Below, in pieces: positions 8,407 through 16,138 of a DNA stretch of 17,082 nucleotides (position 1 is the first letter of the stretch; every line of letters starts with the position of its first letter). The notes under the pieces were generated by a model. That model was not told where the DNA came from. It did no database searches and saw nothing but the letters and a program-made list of their open reading frames with translations. The position numbers and the translations under genes are program-made. The DNA is from an uncultured Clostridium sp. (lineage in GTDB: Bacteria; Bacillota; Clostridia; Clostridiales; Clostridiaceae): contig UQFE01000044.1 of assembly GCA_900540255.1 (NCBI GenBank), positions 1 to 17,082 of the forward strand, written 5' to 3'.

Positions 8407-9024
8407 ATGTCAAAACCAATATTAATAGGAATTACTGGAGGAACAGGTTCTGGTAAGAGTACAATTGCAGATGCATTGTATTCTAATTTTTCAAAAGATT
8501 GTATAGCTATGATACAACAAGATATGTATTATAAAGACCAAAGTCATTTATCAATGGAAGAAAGAGTTAAAACAAACTATGATCATCCTATGGCTTTTGA
8601 TAATGATTTGCTAGTAGAGCATTTAAAAGCCTTAATAAATGGTAAGTCTATAGAAAAACCAAGTTATGATTTTACTGTACATAACAGATCAAAGGAAACA
8701 GCAATTGTTGAATCTAGAGATATTATATTAGTTGAAGGTATATTAATTCTTGAAGATCCAAGAATTAGAGAACTTTTAGATATAAAGGTTTATGTTGATA
8801 CTGATGCAGATATTAGAATTTTAAGAAGACTTGTAAGAGATATTAATGAAAGAGGAAGAACTGTTGAATCAGTTGTAGACCAATATCTTAACATTGTAAG
8901 ACCAATGCATTTACAATTTACAGAGCCATCTAAAAAATATGCAGATATAATTATTCCAGAAGGTGGACATAATTATGTTGCAATTGATTTATTAATGGCA
9001 AAAATAAGAGATATATTAAAGTAA
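8407..9024 (+). CDS. udk: Uridine kinase
   Basis: A 205-residue uridine/cytidine kinase that phosphorylates uridine and cytidine to the monophosphates in pyrimidine salvage, in the cytosol. The Walker A loop GGTGSGKST is at 11-19, a YDHPMAFD motif typical of Udk is at 58-65, the Walker B-like strand [10 protein letters not shown] is at 106-115, and the basic lid RDINERGR is at 144-151. Length is standard (about 205-210). The ribosome site AAGGAGG overlaps the trhP stop codon, so translation is likely coupled to trhP. The mltG-trmR-U32-udk order is that of B. subtilis, but there is no greA after it; a strong terminator comes next. Confidence 0.97.
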   Translation: MSKPILIGITGGTGSGKSTIADALYSNFSKDCIAMIQQDMYYKDQSHLSMEERVKTNYDHPMAFDNDLLVEHLKALINGKSIEKPSYDFTVHNRSKETAIVESRDIILVEGILILEDPRIRELLDIKVYVDTDADIRILRRLVRDINERGRTVESVVDQYLNIVRPMHLQFTEPSKKYADIIIPEGGHNYVAIDLLMAKIRDILK

Positions 9025-9031
9025 TTTGAAT

Positions 9032-9079
9032 AAAACACCTCATCTTAGTCTAAAATTTAGCTAAGGAGGTGTTTTTTTT
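9032..9079 (+). terminator. Intrinsic terminator after udk, overlapping the next gene's ribosome site
   Basis: Outer arms AAAACACCTC (9032-9041) and GAGGTGTTTT (9066-9075) continue inward through CTTAG (9044-9048) and CTAAG (9061-9065), with a two-base bulge. Eight T residues (9072-9079) follow. The 3' strand of the stem contains AAGGAGG (9063-9069), the only good ribosome site for the next gene, and the last two T residues are the first two bases of its TTG start. Confidence 0.88.
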
Positions 9080-10694
9080 GTATAGTTTTAAAATTAATAA
9101 TAAAAAATCACTTGCTATAGGAATCGTGTTTGTATGTATTTTTATTGCTTTAACTGTAAGATTATATGTTTTAATGATACATCCAACTAGTACTGTTCAA
9201 GGAGAGCTTAAAAATCATCAGGTTGAATACAGCAGTGACAATAATTATAAAATCTTTGATACTAATGGAGAAAATCTTATTAATTATAAAAATAAATATA
9301 TAATGGTCTTAGACACAAAGCCTTTTAAATTAAATAATTATGAGGAAACTCTGCAGGATTTATTAGCATTAAATTTTATTATGAAATCAGAAGATAAAGC
9401 ATTTAATTTTTCTGATATTATGAGAGAAAGTGGTAAGATATATTACAAGATTACAAAAGAAAGTTATGATAAAATTAATAAATTAAATGATATAAAGGGC
9501 ATATATACTTATGTTTATAATGAAGTTGATTTAAAAGAGAGATGGAGAGTGGAAAATATAATAGCTTCTATTGATAAAGATAATGTTATAAAAGGGTCCT
9601 TTGAAAGTAAAATTGAAGATATTATTAGTGAAAATAAAAGACCTACCATTGGGTTTTATTTAGATGACAAGTCAGTTTATAAAAGTAATGAAACAAATTC
9701 AGGGGAAAATAATAAAAATATAAGATTAACAATAGATAAGTCAATTACTGAAAAAATTAGAAATGTACTTAAAAGTGATGAATTTAATAACTTAGATAAT
9801 GTTGGTGTTGTTTTATTAGAATCAAAAAGTGGTAAGATAAGGGCTATGGTACAAAAAGATGAATCAGAAGCAAATATAAATTTAGGAATTGGCCAATTAG
9901 GTTTTGAACCAGGCTCAATATTTAAAATACTTACAGAAGCTATAGCTTTAAATGAAGGATTGATTAATGTAACTGATACATTTTATTGTGGTGGAAGTAT
10001 TTGTAATAATAATGGAAAACCATATGCTCATGGAGCATTAACTGTAAGTAAAGCTTTTGAATTATCATGTAATGATATATATGCTAAGATAGGCAATTTA
10101 ATTGGATATGAAAATATGTTAAAGTATACTACTAATTTAGGGTTATTTAATAAGGTTTTAGGTGTTTCAGGAGAAAATAGAGAAGAAGCATCAGGGGTAA
10201 TGCCTAAAGCAACTGATGGAATAAGTAATTTTGCAATTGGTCAATGTGTAACTGTAACACCGCTTCAAATTGCAGGAGCAATAAATGCTGTAGTAAATGA
10301 TGGTATTTATATTAAGCCATCTATTATAGAAGATATAGTAGATGATAATAATAATATAATTGAAAGTGAACAAAATAAAGAAAATAGAATATTTACTTCT
10401 ACAACTTCAAAATTAGTAAAAATGGATATGAAAAATGTTGTTTTAAATGGAACTGGTACTGAAGCAAAAGTTGATGGAATAATAGAAGGTGGTAAAACTG
10501 GTACAGCAACAGGTGAAGGTGGTGCTACAACACATGGATGGTTTGCTGGATATTTTGAACTTAATAATAATGAATATACTTTAGTAGTAGTTACTCCTAA
10601 TATTAAAGGAAGGAATGAAAATGGAGTTGAGCTTGCTGGAGGAAATACTGCAGCACCTATATTTAGAGAAATAATAAAATCATTAATAAATTAA
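9078..10694 (+). CDS. Class B penicillin-binding protein (transpeptidase), PBP2/SpoVD-like
   Basis: A 538-residue DD-transpeptidase that would cross-link peptidoglycan outside the membrane. One membrane segment lies at about 11-33. A compact N-terminal pedestal domain extends to about 200. The transpeptidase domain carries all three active-site motifs: SIFK (Ser280, Lys283), SCN (330-332) and KTG (473-475), plus the usual GQ..VTPLQ stretch at about 388-397. It is shorter than SpoVD and has no PASTA domain at its end. Its position before sigK suggests a role in sporulation or division, but that is context only. The start is taken as TTG at 9078, 8 bases after AAGGAGG; an in-frame GTG at 9069 overlaps that site. 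An AT-only stem (10717-10724/10729-10736) follows, with no T-tract. Confidence 0.88.
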   Translation: MYSFKINNKKSLAIGIVFVCIFIALTVRLYVLMIHPTSTVQGELKNHQVEYSSDNNYKIFDTNGENLINYKNKYIMVLDTKPFKLNNYEETLQDLLALNFIMKSEDKAFNFSDIMRESGKIYYKITKESYDKINKLNDIKGIYTYVYNEVDLKERWRVENIIASIDKDNVIKGSFESKIEDIISENKRPTIGFYLDDKSVYKSNETNSGENNKNIRLTIDKSITEKIRNVLKSDEFNNLDNVGVVLLESKSGKIRAMVQKDESEANINLGIGQLGFEPGSIFKILTEAIALNEGLINVTDTFYCGGSICNNNGKPYAHGALTVSKAFELSCNDIYAKIGNLIGYENMLKYTTNLGLFNKVLGVSGENREEASGVMPKATDGISNFAIGQCVTVTPLQIAGAINAVVNDGIYIKPSIIEDIVDDNNNIIESEQNKENRIFTSTTSKLVKMDMKNVVLNGTGTEAKVDGIIEGGKTGTATGEGGATTHGWFAGYFELNNNEYTLVVVTPNIKGRNENGVELAGGNTAAPIFREIIKSLIN

Positions 10695-10744
10695 TAAAAA
10701 TATAGGAATGAAATGTATTATAAAATAATTTATAATCTATAAGC

Positions 10745-10775
10745 AATATTTTTAGAAAATATCATATTATATAAT
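10745..10775 (+). promoter_or_regulatory. Candidate sporulation-type promoter of sigK
   Basis: AATATT (10745-10750) lies 12 bases before CATATTAT (10763-10770). These resemble the SigE -35 (ending ATATT) and -10 (CATAcaaT) elements, but the spacer is 2-3 bases shorter than usual. The same bases also fit the SigK -10 pattern CATAnnnTA (10763-10771), and a perfect TATAAT (10770-10775) overlaps without a good -35. Sigma-factor identity is therefore unresolved; SigE control is expected from the known cascade. Confidence 0.35.
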
Positions 10776-10798
10776 AAGCACTGCTAGGAGGAAGCTAA

Positions 10799-11494
10799 GT
10801 GATATTTTTTAGTAATATTCTAGAGATATTTTGCAGTAATATATTTCTTACAGGATATATCTCTGGAAATAATACATTTCCGCAGCCATTAGATGAAAAA
10901 GAAGAAGCTAAATACCTAGAATTGTTAAAAGCAGGTGACAAAAATGCTAAAGGAGTATTAATAGAAAGAAACCTCAGGCTGGTAGCACATATTGTGAAAA
11001 AGTATCAAATACCAAATAAGGATATAGATGAACTTATATCAATTGGGACAGTAGGATTAATTAAGGCAATTGATTCATTTGATGCATCAAAGGGAACAAG
11101 ATTAGCTACATATGCATCTAGATGCATTGAAAATGAAATTTTAATGTTGTTTAGAAGTAATAAAAAGCAAAAGGGAGAAACTTTTTTACATGATCCAATA
11201 GGAGTAGATAAAGAGGGAAATGAAATTAGTTTAATTGATGTCTTAAGTAGTGATAAAGATTCTGTAGTTGAAAAGGTTGAAAGTAATATACAAATTCGAG
11301 CTCTTTATGCAAAAATTAATACAGCTTTAAGTGAAAGAGAAGGAGAAATAATACGAATGAGATATGGCTTGGTAGATGGAAAGTGTAAAACTCAAAGAGA
11401 AATAGCTAGTCTTCTTGGGATATCAAGATCATATGTTTCTAGAATAGAAAAAAAGGCATTAAAAAAATTAAAAAAAGAACTTGCTAGTAAATAA
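10799..11494 (+). CDS. sigK: RNA polymerase sporulation sigma factor SigK (pro-sigma-K)
   Basis: A 231-residue sigma-70 family factor for late mother-cell sporulation genes (coat, cortex). The hydrophobic N-terminus is a pro-sequence. Aligning [13 protein letters not shown] with the B. subtilis cleavage region (SYVKNNAFPQPL) puts processing between Gly19 and Tyr20. Region 2 runs from about 52 to 122 and includes [10 protein letters not shown] and [14 protein letters not shown]; region 4.2 has the helix-turn-helix [20 protein letters not shown] (198-217). Unlike B. subtilis and C. difficile, the gene is continuous, with no skin element, so control should lie in transcription and processing rather than excision. 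It starts with GTG, 7 bases after AGGAGG (10786-10791). pilT follows after 59 bases without a terminator. Confidence 0.95.
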   Translation: MIFFSNILEIFCSNIFLTGYISGNNTFPQPLDEKEEAKYLELLKAGDKNAKGVLIERNLRLVAHIVKKYQIPNKDIDELISIGTVGLIKAIDSFDASKGTRLATYASRCIENEILMLFRSNKKQKGETFLHDPIGVDKEGNEISLIDVLSSDKDSVVEKVESNIQIRALYAKINTALSEREGEIIRMRYGLVDGKCKTQREIASLLGISRSYVSRIEKKALKKLKKELASK

Positions 11495-11553
11495 AAAGGA
11501 GTAAATTTATTTAGTAAAATATACTTTTAAACTAAAAATGATTGGAGAACAAA

Positions 11554-12609
11554 ATGTATTTATTACTAGAACTTTTAAATAAAACTAAAGAAATGAATGC
11601 ATCAGATTTACATTTAACAGTAGGATTAGCACCAACTATTAGATGTAATGGTAAGCTTATTCAATTAGGTATAGATAAATTATCTTCAAATGATTTAGAA
11701 AGGTTTTCTAGGGAAATACTTCAAGAAAAATATGATGAATATATAGAAATTGGAGAATTTGATACTTCTTATTCAGTTGAAGGAGTTGGAAGGTTTAGAA
11801 TAAATGTATTTAAAGAAAAAAATAATGATGCAATTGCAATTAGAGTTATTGCACTTAAAATTCCAACATTAAATGAGTTAAATCATCCAGAAGTGTTAAA
11901 GAGCATAATTAATAAAAAAAGAGGGCTTATCTTAGTTACAGGACCAACTGGAAGTGGAAAAAGTACTACATTAGCAGCAATGATAAATGAAATAAATAAC
12001 ACAAGAGAAGAGCATATAATTACATTAGAAGATCCAATAGAATATTTACACAATCATAATAAATGTATAATTAATCAAAGGGAAATTGGAAGAGATAGCA
12101 AGAGTTATAATAAGGCATTAAAGGCAGTACTTAGAGAAGACCCAGATGTTATATTAGTTGGAGAAATGAGAGATTTAGAAACTATTTCTATTGCAATTAC
12201 AGCAGCAGAAACAGGACATTTAGTATTTTCAACATTGCATACAATAGGTGCTGTAAAAACTATAGATAGGATTATAGATGTATTTCCACCACATCAGCAA
12301 GAGCAAGTTAAGATACAATTATCATCTGTGATTCAAGCTGTTATTTCACAACAATTATTACCTAACATTAAATGTAATGGAAGAGTAGCAGCGTTGGAAA
12401 TAATGGTAAATACTCCAGGAATACAAAATTTAATTAGGGAAGGTAAAACTAATCAAATTGAATCAGTAGTTCAAACTGGAAATAAATATGGTATGAAGAC
12501 TATGGATATGGCAATTTCAGAATTATATAAAAAGGGTGCTATTTCTATGGAAATTGCAATGGCATATGCAGTAGATAGGGAAATTTTAAAGAGATTTATG
12601 ATTTTATAA
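11554..12609 (+). CDS. pilT: Type IV pilus retraction ATPase PilT
   Basis: A 351-residue hexameric secretion ATPase that powers pilus retraction and gliding or twitching motility at the cytoplasmic face. The N-terminal ASDLHLTVG (16-24) is typical of PilT/PilU. The Walker A motif GPTGSGKST is at 130-138, the Walker B region DPDVILVGEMRD at 196-207, and the His box GHLVFSTLHT (221-230) contains His222 and His229. The GIQNLIREGK stretch (289-298) matches the AIRNLIREGK motif needed for retraction, separating PilT from the PilB assembly ATPase. The ATG at 11554 lies 6 bases after GGAG; an in-frame TTG at 11542 overlaps that site. No other pilus gene is in the window, so partners such as pilB, pilC and pilin must lie elsewhere. 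A terminator follows. Confidence 0.95.
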   Translation: MYLLLELLNKTKEMNASDLHLTVGLAPTIRCNGKLIQLGIDKLSSNDLERFSREILQEKYDEYIEIGEFDTSYSVEGVGRFRINVFKEKNNDAIAIRVIALKIPTLNELNHPEVLKSIINKKRGLILVTGPTGSGKSTTLAAMINEINNTREEHIITLEDPIEYLHNHNKCIINQREIGRDSKSYNKALKAVLREDPDVILVGEMRDLETISIAITAAETGHLVFSTLHTIGAVKTIDRIIDVFPPHQQEQVKIQLSSVIQAVISQQLLPNIKCNGRVAALEIMVNTPGIQNLIREGKTNQIESVVQTGNKYGMKTMDMAISELYKKGAISMEIAMAYAVDREILKRFMIL

Positions 12610-12617
12610 GAAATTAC

Positions 12618-12659
12618 AAGGGGCTGTCGTACTAAATAATTAGTGCACAACTCCTTTTT
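12618..12659 (+). terminator. Terminator-like hairpin after pilT, copy 1 of the AGGGGCTGT motif
   Basis: Arms 12618-12635 and 12640-12656 pair over 17 positions with one bulge and one mismatch, and are followed by a run of five T residues. The left arm contains AGGGGCTGTCGTACTAAA (12619-12636), which is nearly repeated at 17018-17035. It probably ends pilT transcription; the motif may come from a dispersed element. Confidence 0.7.
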
Positions 12660-13106
12660 ATAATTTATATGTGAAACATCTGTGGCTTATATCTATTAAT
12701 TAGGGTATTTTAATTAATTTATTTTATATTTTTAATATAAAATAATAAAAAATGTTAAATTTTAAAGGATTTTTTAAACTTATGTTGAATATAATTTATG
12801 ATAGAGATAAATATTAAATTTGTTTGTTATAAAAATAGAATAAGTCGAAATATTTTTTTTACGGATAAAATTAGGTTTAATAAATAAATTTTAGGTGCTT
12901 TTTTTACAAAACTAAATAAATGAATACAAATTTCTTCAACAATTAGCATTTTACTATTGTTAACATATATGTAATGATGTAAAATTAAAATGCGTAAGAA
13001 TTTTTATTTTGTGATAAAATAAAATTAATAAAGGTTGAAGTAATAAAAATAAAAAAATGAAAGCATTTTAATTTACTAATAGAAAGAGTTTTAAGGAGGA
13101 GTTATT
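12660..13106. other. Long AT-rich gap between pilT and ftsZ, no gene seen
   Basis: No reading frame with a ribosome site is visible on either strand. It holds an AT-only 10-bp stem (12719-12728/12736-12745), a single AGTCGAA (12843-12849) that differs by one base from the Spo0A-box core TGTCGAA, a candidate ftsZ promoter (12957-12985), and an inverted repeat GCATTTTA/TAAAATGC (12946-12953/12986-12993) bracketing it. The last part is the ftsZ leader, with AAGGAGGAG at 13094-13102. Confidence 0.6.
12957..12985 (+). promoter_or_regulatory. Candidate sigma-A promoter for ftsZ
   Basis: TTGTTA (12957-12962) lies 17 bases before TAAAAT (12980-12985), giving 4/6 and 5/6 matches at ideal spacing. It predicts a 5' leader of roughly 115 bases. 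An inverted repeat brackets both boxes. A second TAAAAT at 13015-13020 lacks a good -35. Confidence 0.4.
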
Positions 13107-14231
13107 TTGTTAGATTTTGAATTAGATATGCAAGAATTAACTAATATAAAAGTAATAGGCTGTGGTGGTGGCGGTGGTAATGCCGTTAACAGAATGATTA
13201 TTGAAGGATTAAGAAATGTTGAATTTATAGTTGTTAACACAGATAAACAAGCATTATTACTTTCACAAGCTAACACAAAAATTCAAATTGGTGAAAAGCT
13301 TACTAAAGGTCTTGGTGCTGGTGCAAATCCTGAAATAGGTAAAAAGGCAGCAGAGGAAAGTAGAGAAGAAATAGCAGAAGCTATAAAAGGTGCAAATATG
13401 GTGTTTATTACTGCTGGTATGGGTGGAGGAACTGGTACAGGTGCCGCTCCAGTAGTTGCTGAAATTGCAAAATCTATGAATATCTTAACAGTAGGTGTGG
13501 TTACTAAACCTTTCCCATTTGAAGGTAAAAGAAGAATGAGACATGCTGAAATGGGATTAGAAAATTTAAAACAACATGTTGATACACTTGTTATAATACC
13601 AAATGAGAAACTTCTTGCTATGGCAGATAAGAAAACTACATTATTAGATTCTTTTAAATTAGCAGATGGTGTATTAAGACAAGGGGTTCAAGCTATATCT
13701 GACCTTATTACAATTCCAGGGGTTGTTAATGCTGACTTTGCTGATATTGAAGCTGTAATGAAGGATAAAGGTTTAGCTCACATGGGTGTTGGTTATGGAA
13801 AAGGTGATAACAAAGCTCAAGATGCTGTTAGACAAGCAATATCTTCACCATTATTAGAAACATCAATAGATGGAGCAACTGGAGTTATAATTAACTTTAC
13901 TGGTGGAGTTGATTTAGGAGCAATAGAAGTTTATGAAGCTGCTGAAATAGTAAGAGAAGCTGCTGATATGGATGCAAATATTATCTTTGGTGCGGTTATT
14001 GATGAAACATTAAATGATGAAATTAGATTAACTGTAATTGCAACAGGATTTGAAGAAGACAATGGAAAAATAACTTCTTCTACATCAGAAACTACTAAAA
14101 TTGAATCAAAGTCAGTTGTAGAACCAGTTAAAAAGGAAGAAGAGCCTGTTCAAGCAACTCACAATGATCCATTATTAGATTTAGATAGAGAAAGTGTTAA
14201 TATACCAAGCTTTTTAAGAACTAGAAAATAA
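13107..14231 (+). CDS. ftsZ: Cell division protein FtsZ
   Basis: A 374-residue tubulin-like GTPase that forms the Z ring at mid-cell and, during sporulation, near the pole. The N-terminal nucleotide loop [13 protein letters not shown] is at 18-30, the tubulin signature GGGTGTG at 106-112, and the T7 synergy loop NADFAD at 208-213 includes Asp210 and Asp213, which complete GTP hydrolysis on the neighbouring subunit. A variable linker (about 318-358) leads to the conserved C-terminal peptide ending in [10 protein letters not shown], which binds FtsA, SepF or similar partners. It starts with TTG at 13107 after [18 protein letters not shown] is the normal start for clostridial FtsZ. It is flanked by its own terminator and so is separate from spoIIGA. 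Confidence 0.97.
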   Translation: MLDFELDMQELTNIKVIGCGGGGGNAVNRMIIEGLRNVEFIVVNTDKQALLLSQANTKIQIGEKLTKGLGAGANPEIGKKAAEESREEIAEAIKGANMVFITAGMGGGTGTGAAPVVAEIAKSMNILTVGVVTKPFPFEGKRRMRHAEMGLENLKQHVDTLVIIPNEKLLAMADKKTTLLDSFKLADGVLRQGVQAISDLITIPGVVNADFADIEAVMKDKGLAHMGVGYGKGDNKAQDAVRQAISSPLLETSIDGATGVIINFTGGVDLGAIEVYEAAEIVREAADMDANIIFGAVIDETLNDEIRLTVIATGFEEDNGKITSSTSETTKIESKSVVEPVKKEEEPVQATHNDPLLDLDRESVNIPSFLRTRK

Positions 14232-14243
14232 TATAAAGTAAAT

Positions 14244-14286
14244 AAAAATAGAAATTACAATAAGAGTTGTAATTTCTATTTTTTTT
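14244..14286 (+). terminator. Intrinsic terminator after ftsZ
   Basis: A perfect 14-bp stem (14247-14260 with 14267-14280), extendable by A:T pairs, a TAAGAG loop and eight T residues (14279-14286). It begins about 15 bases after the ftsZ stop. Confidence 0.92.
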
Positions 14287-14538
14287 GTTGTTTTAACACT
14301 AAATTATTCTATTTTACGATAATCTATATTAATTTTATTTTATTAATGATATAGAGAGTAGTTATAAGTGCTATATTTTTAGGGATTTCTATTATAAATT
14401 TTAATATATATGCTAGAAGAAGTATATTTGGAAGTAATATGTAAAAAAACTTTGCTTAAAATTTAAGTTATACTCCTTTAAAATGACAAAAAAATTTTAA
14501 AGATAAAGCTATAATTTATTTATTAAGGAGGTGAGTAA
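14287..14538. other. AT-rich gap before spoIIGA, no gene seen
   Basis: With the terminator this makes a 307-base gap between ftsZ and spoIIGA. No supported coding frame is present. Its distal end holds the candidate spoIIGA promoter and the ribosome site AAGGAGGTG (14525-14533). Confidence 0.6.
14483..14515 (+). promoter_or_regulatory. Candidate long-spacer, Spo0A-dependent-type promoter of spoIIGA-sigE
   Basis: ATGACA (14483-14488) is 21 bases from a perfect TATAAT (14510-14515). The B. subtilis spoIIG promoter likewise has a TTGACA-like -35 with a 22-base spacer and Spo0A boxes overlapping the -35. Here AATGACAA (14482-14489) matches the reverse 0A box TTCGACAA at its last five bases. The match is suggestive, not proof. 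Confidence 0.45.
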
Positions 14539-15339
14539 ATGGAAATATATATTGATGTATATATATTAGAAAATATAATAATTGATTTATTTTTATTATT
14601 ACTTTCTTTTAAATTATTAAGATTTAATTTTAATAAAAGAAATATATATATCGCAGCTGTTGTTGGTGGTATATATGCGTTAGTTATTTTTTGTAATGTA
14701 AAGATTTTAAGTTCTATTGCTATGAGAATTTTAATGGTAGTTTTTATGATGTATATTTCTCTAGAAAATAAAAATTTAAAATATGTTTTAAAATCAACTG
14801 CGGTTTATTTTATGTTGACATTTATGTTAGGAGGAGCTTGTTTTGCAGCAGTACAAATGCAAAACTCATATATAATTGGAAAAGCGTTTGTTGTTCAAAG
14901 TAATTCAATAAAATATTTAGTGTTAATTATAGCAATTGCATTTATTTTTATAACTAGAATAGCAGATTTAATTAAGGAAAGAGCAGTAGTTAAAAATTTT
15001 TTATATGATATATATATTACAGAGGGTCAAAAATCAGTACTAACAAAGGGATTTTTAGATACAGGAAATGAATTAAGGGAACCAGTAACAAACTTACCTT
15101 GTATAATACTTGAAAGTAATTATTTCAATCAATTTGATGTTTCAGAGGATAAAGAATTTATTATTAAATACGATACTATAAATGAAATTGGTGAAGTTAA
15201 AGGATTTAAAGGCGATATAATGATAAGAAATGAGGATAGCAATAGTTGGACAAAAATTAGTGCAATAATATGTAGGTGTGAAAGAAAATTAAGCAAGGAA
15301 GATGAATTTCATGCTTTATTATCAAGAGGTATAATATAG
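14539..15339 (+). CDS. spoIIGA: Sporulation sigma-E factor-processing peptidase SpoIIGA
   Basis: A 266-residue membrane aspartic protease that cleaves pro-SigE in the mother cell after a forespore signal. The N-terminal half holds about five hydrophobic segments (roughly 5-26, 36-53, 57-75, 88-106 and 124-140). The cytosolic half carries the catalytic DTGN at 174-177 in GFLDTGNELREP, matching the active Asp of the B. subtilis protein; the enzyme is thought to work as a dimer. It ends in FHALLSRGII, similar to the conserved tail. It is shorter than the 309-residue B. subtilis protein. The ATG follows AAGGAGGTG, and the stop is 9 bases before sigE, the conserved two-gene operon. Confidence 0.95.
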   Translation: MEIYIDVYILENIIIDLFLLLLSFKLLRFNFNKRNIYIAAVVGGIYALVIFCNVKILSSIAMRILMVVFMMYISLENKNLKYVLKSTAVYFMLTFMLGGACFAAVQMQNSYIIGKAFVVQSNSIKYLVLIIAIAFIFITRIADLIKERAVVKNFLYDIYITEGQKSVLTKGFLDTGNELREPVTNLPCIILESNYFNQFDVSEDKEFIIKYDTINEIGEVKGFKGDIMIRNEDSNSWTKISAIICRCERKLSKEDEFHALLSRGII

Positions 15340-15348
15340 GGAGGATAT

Positions 15349-16056
15349 ATGGGAAAGTTAGTTATATTAATAAATAAGTTTTTATCTAAACTAAATATAT
15401 TAAAAAAAAGAGTGGATTACATTGGTGGAAATGATGTTTTGCCACCTCCTTTAAAAAAGGAAGAAGAAGAAGATTTAGTAGGAAAGTTATCTACTGAAGG
15501 TGAAAAGGTAAGAAATATACTTATTGAAAGAAATTTAAGATTAGTTGTATATATTGCAAGAAAGTTTGAAAATACAGGAGTAGCAATAGAAGATTTAATT
15601 TCTGTAGGAACTATAGGACTTATAAAGGCCGTTAATACATTTAACCCTGAAAAGAAAATTAAATTAGCTACTTATGCATCAAGATGTATAGAAAATGAAA
15701 TATTGATGTACTTAAGAAGAAATACAAAAGTAAAAGCTGAAGTATCTTTTTATGAGCCTTTAAATATTGATTGGGATGGAAATGAATTATTATTGTCTGA
15801 TATATTAGGAACAGAAAATGATACTGTATATAATTTAATTGAAGATGAAGTTGATAAGCAATTATTATTTTTAGCCCTTAAAAATTTAAATGATAGGGAA
15901 AAAGAAATAGTTAAGTTAAGATTTGGTCTTTCAGGAAAACCAGAAAAGACTCAAAAAGAGGTAGCTGACATTCTTGGAATATCACAATCTTATATATCTA
16001 GACTTGAAAAGAAAATAATAAATAGGTTAAAGAAAGAAATAAATAAAATGATTTAA
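15349..16056 (+). CDS. sigE: RNA polymerase sporulation sigma factor SigE (pro-sigma-E)
   Basis: A 235-residue sigma-70 family factor for early mother-cell transcription. The basic, amphipathic N-terminus (1-23) is the pro-sequence that SpoIIGA removes. Alignment with the B. subtilis YIGGSEALPPPL start puts mature SigE at Tyr24 ([12 protein letters not shown]). Region 2 (about 55-125) includes [15 protein letters not shown] and [18 protein letters not shown]; the helix-turn-helix [20 protein letters not shown] is at 201-220. Residues 90-120 look almost identical to B. subtilis SigE. The ribosome site AGGGAGGA overlaps the end of spoIIGA, suggesting translational coupling. SigE would be expected to direct sigK in this cluster. 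Confidence 0.97.
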   Translation: MGKLVILINKFLSKLNILKKRVDYIGGNDVLPPPLKKEEEEDLVGKLSTEGEKVRNILIERNLRLVVYIARKFENTGVAIEDLISVGTIGLIKAVNTFNPEKKIKLATYASRCIENEILMYLRRNTKVKAEVSFYEPLNIDWDGNELLLSDILGTENDTVYNLIEDEVDKQLLFLALKNLNDREKEIVKLRFGLSGKPEKTQKEVADILGISQSYISRLEKKIINRLKKEINKMI

Positions 16057-16067
16057 GGTTGTCTTTA

Positions 16068-16097
16068 GTATAAAAGAATACTCTTAAGGAAATAATT
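16068..16097 (+). promoter_or_regulatory. SigF-type promoter of sigG
   Basis: GTATA (16068-16072) is followed by exactly 15 bases and then GGAAATAATT (16088-16097). The forespore SigF consensus is GYATA, 15-16 bases, GGNNANAHTR; all positions match except the last R. It lies in the 82-base gap between sigE and sigG, where forespore control of sigG is expected. Confidence 0.65.
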
Positions 16098-16138
16098 TTA
16101 AATGCAGTATGTTATTACTTCTGAAGGAGTGATTGACT

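Noticed and set aside
12719..12745. AT-only 10-bp stem in the pilT-ftsZ gap as a terminator
   Set aside because: It has no G:C pairs and no T-tract, and such stems are expected by chance in DNA of this composition.
14410..14466. Short frame of 18 codons (MLEEVYLEV...) upstream of spoIIGA
   Set aside because: It has no ribosome site before its ATG, is very short, and its composition matches the surrounding noncoding DNA.
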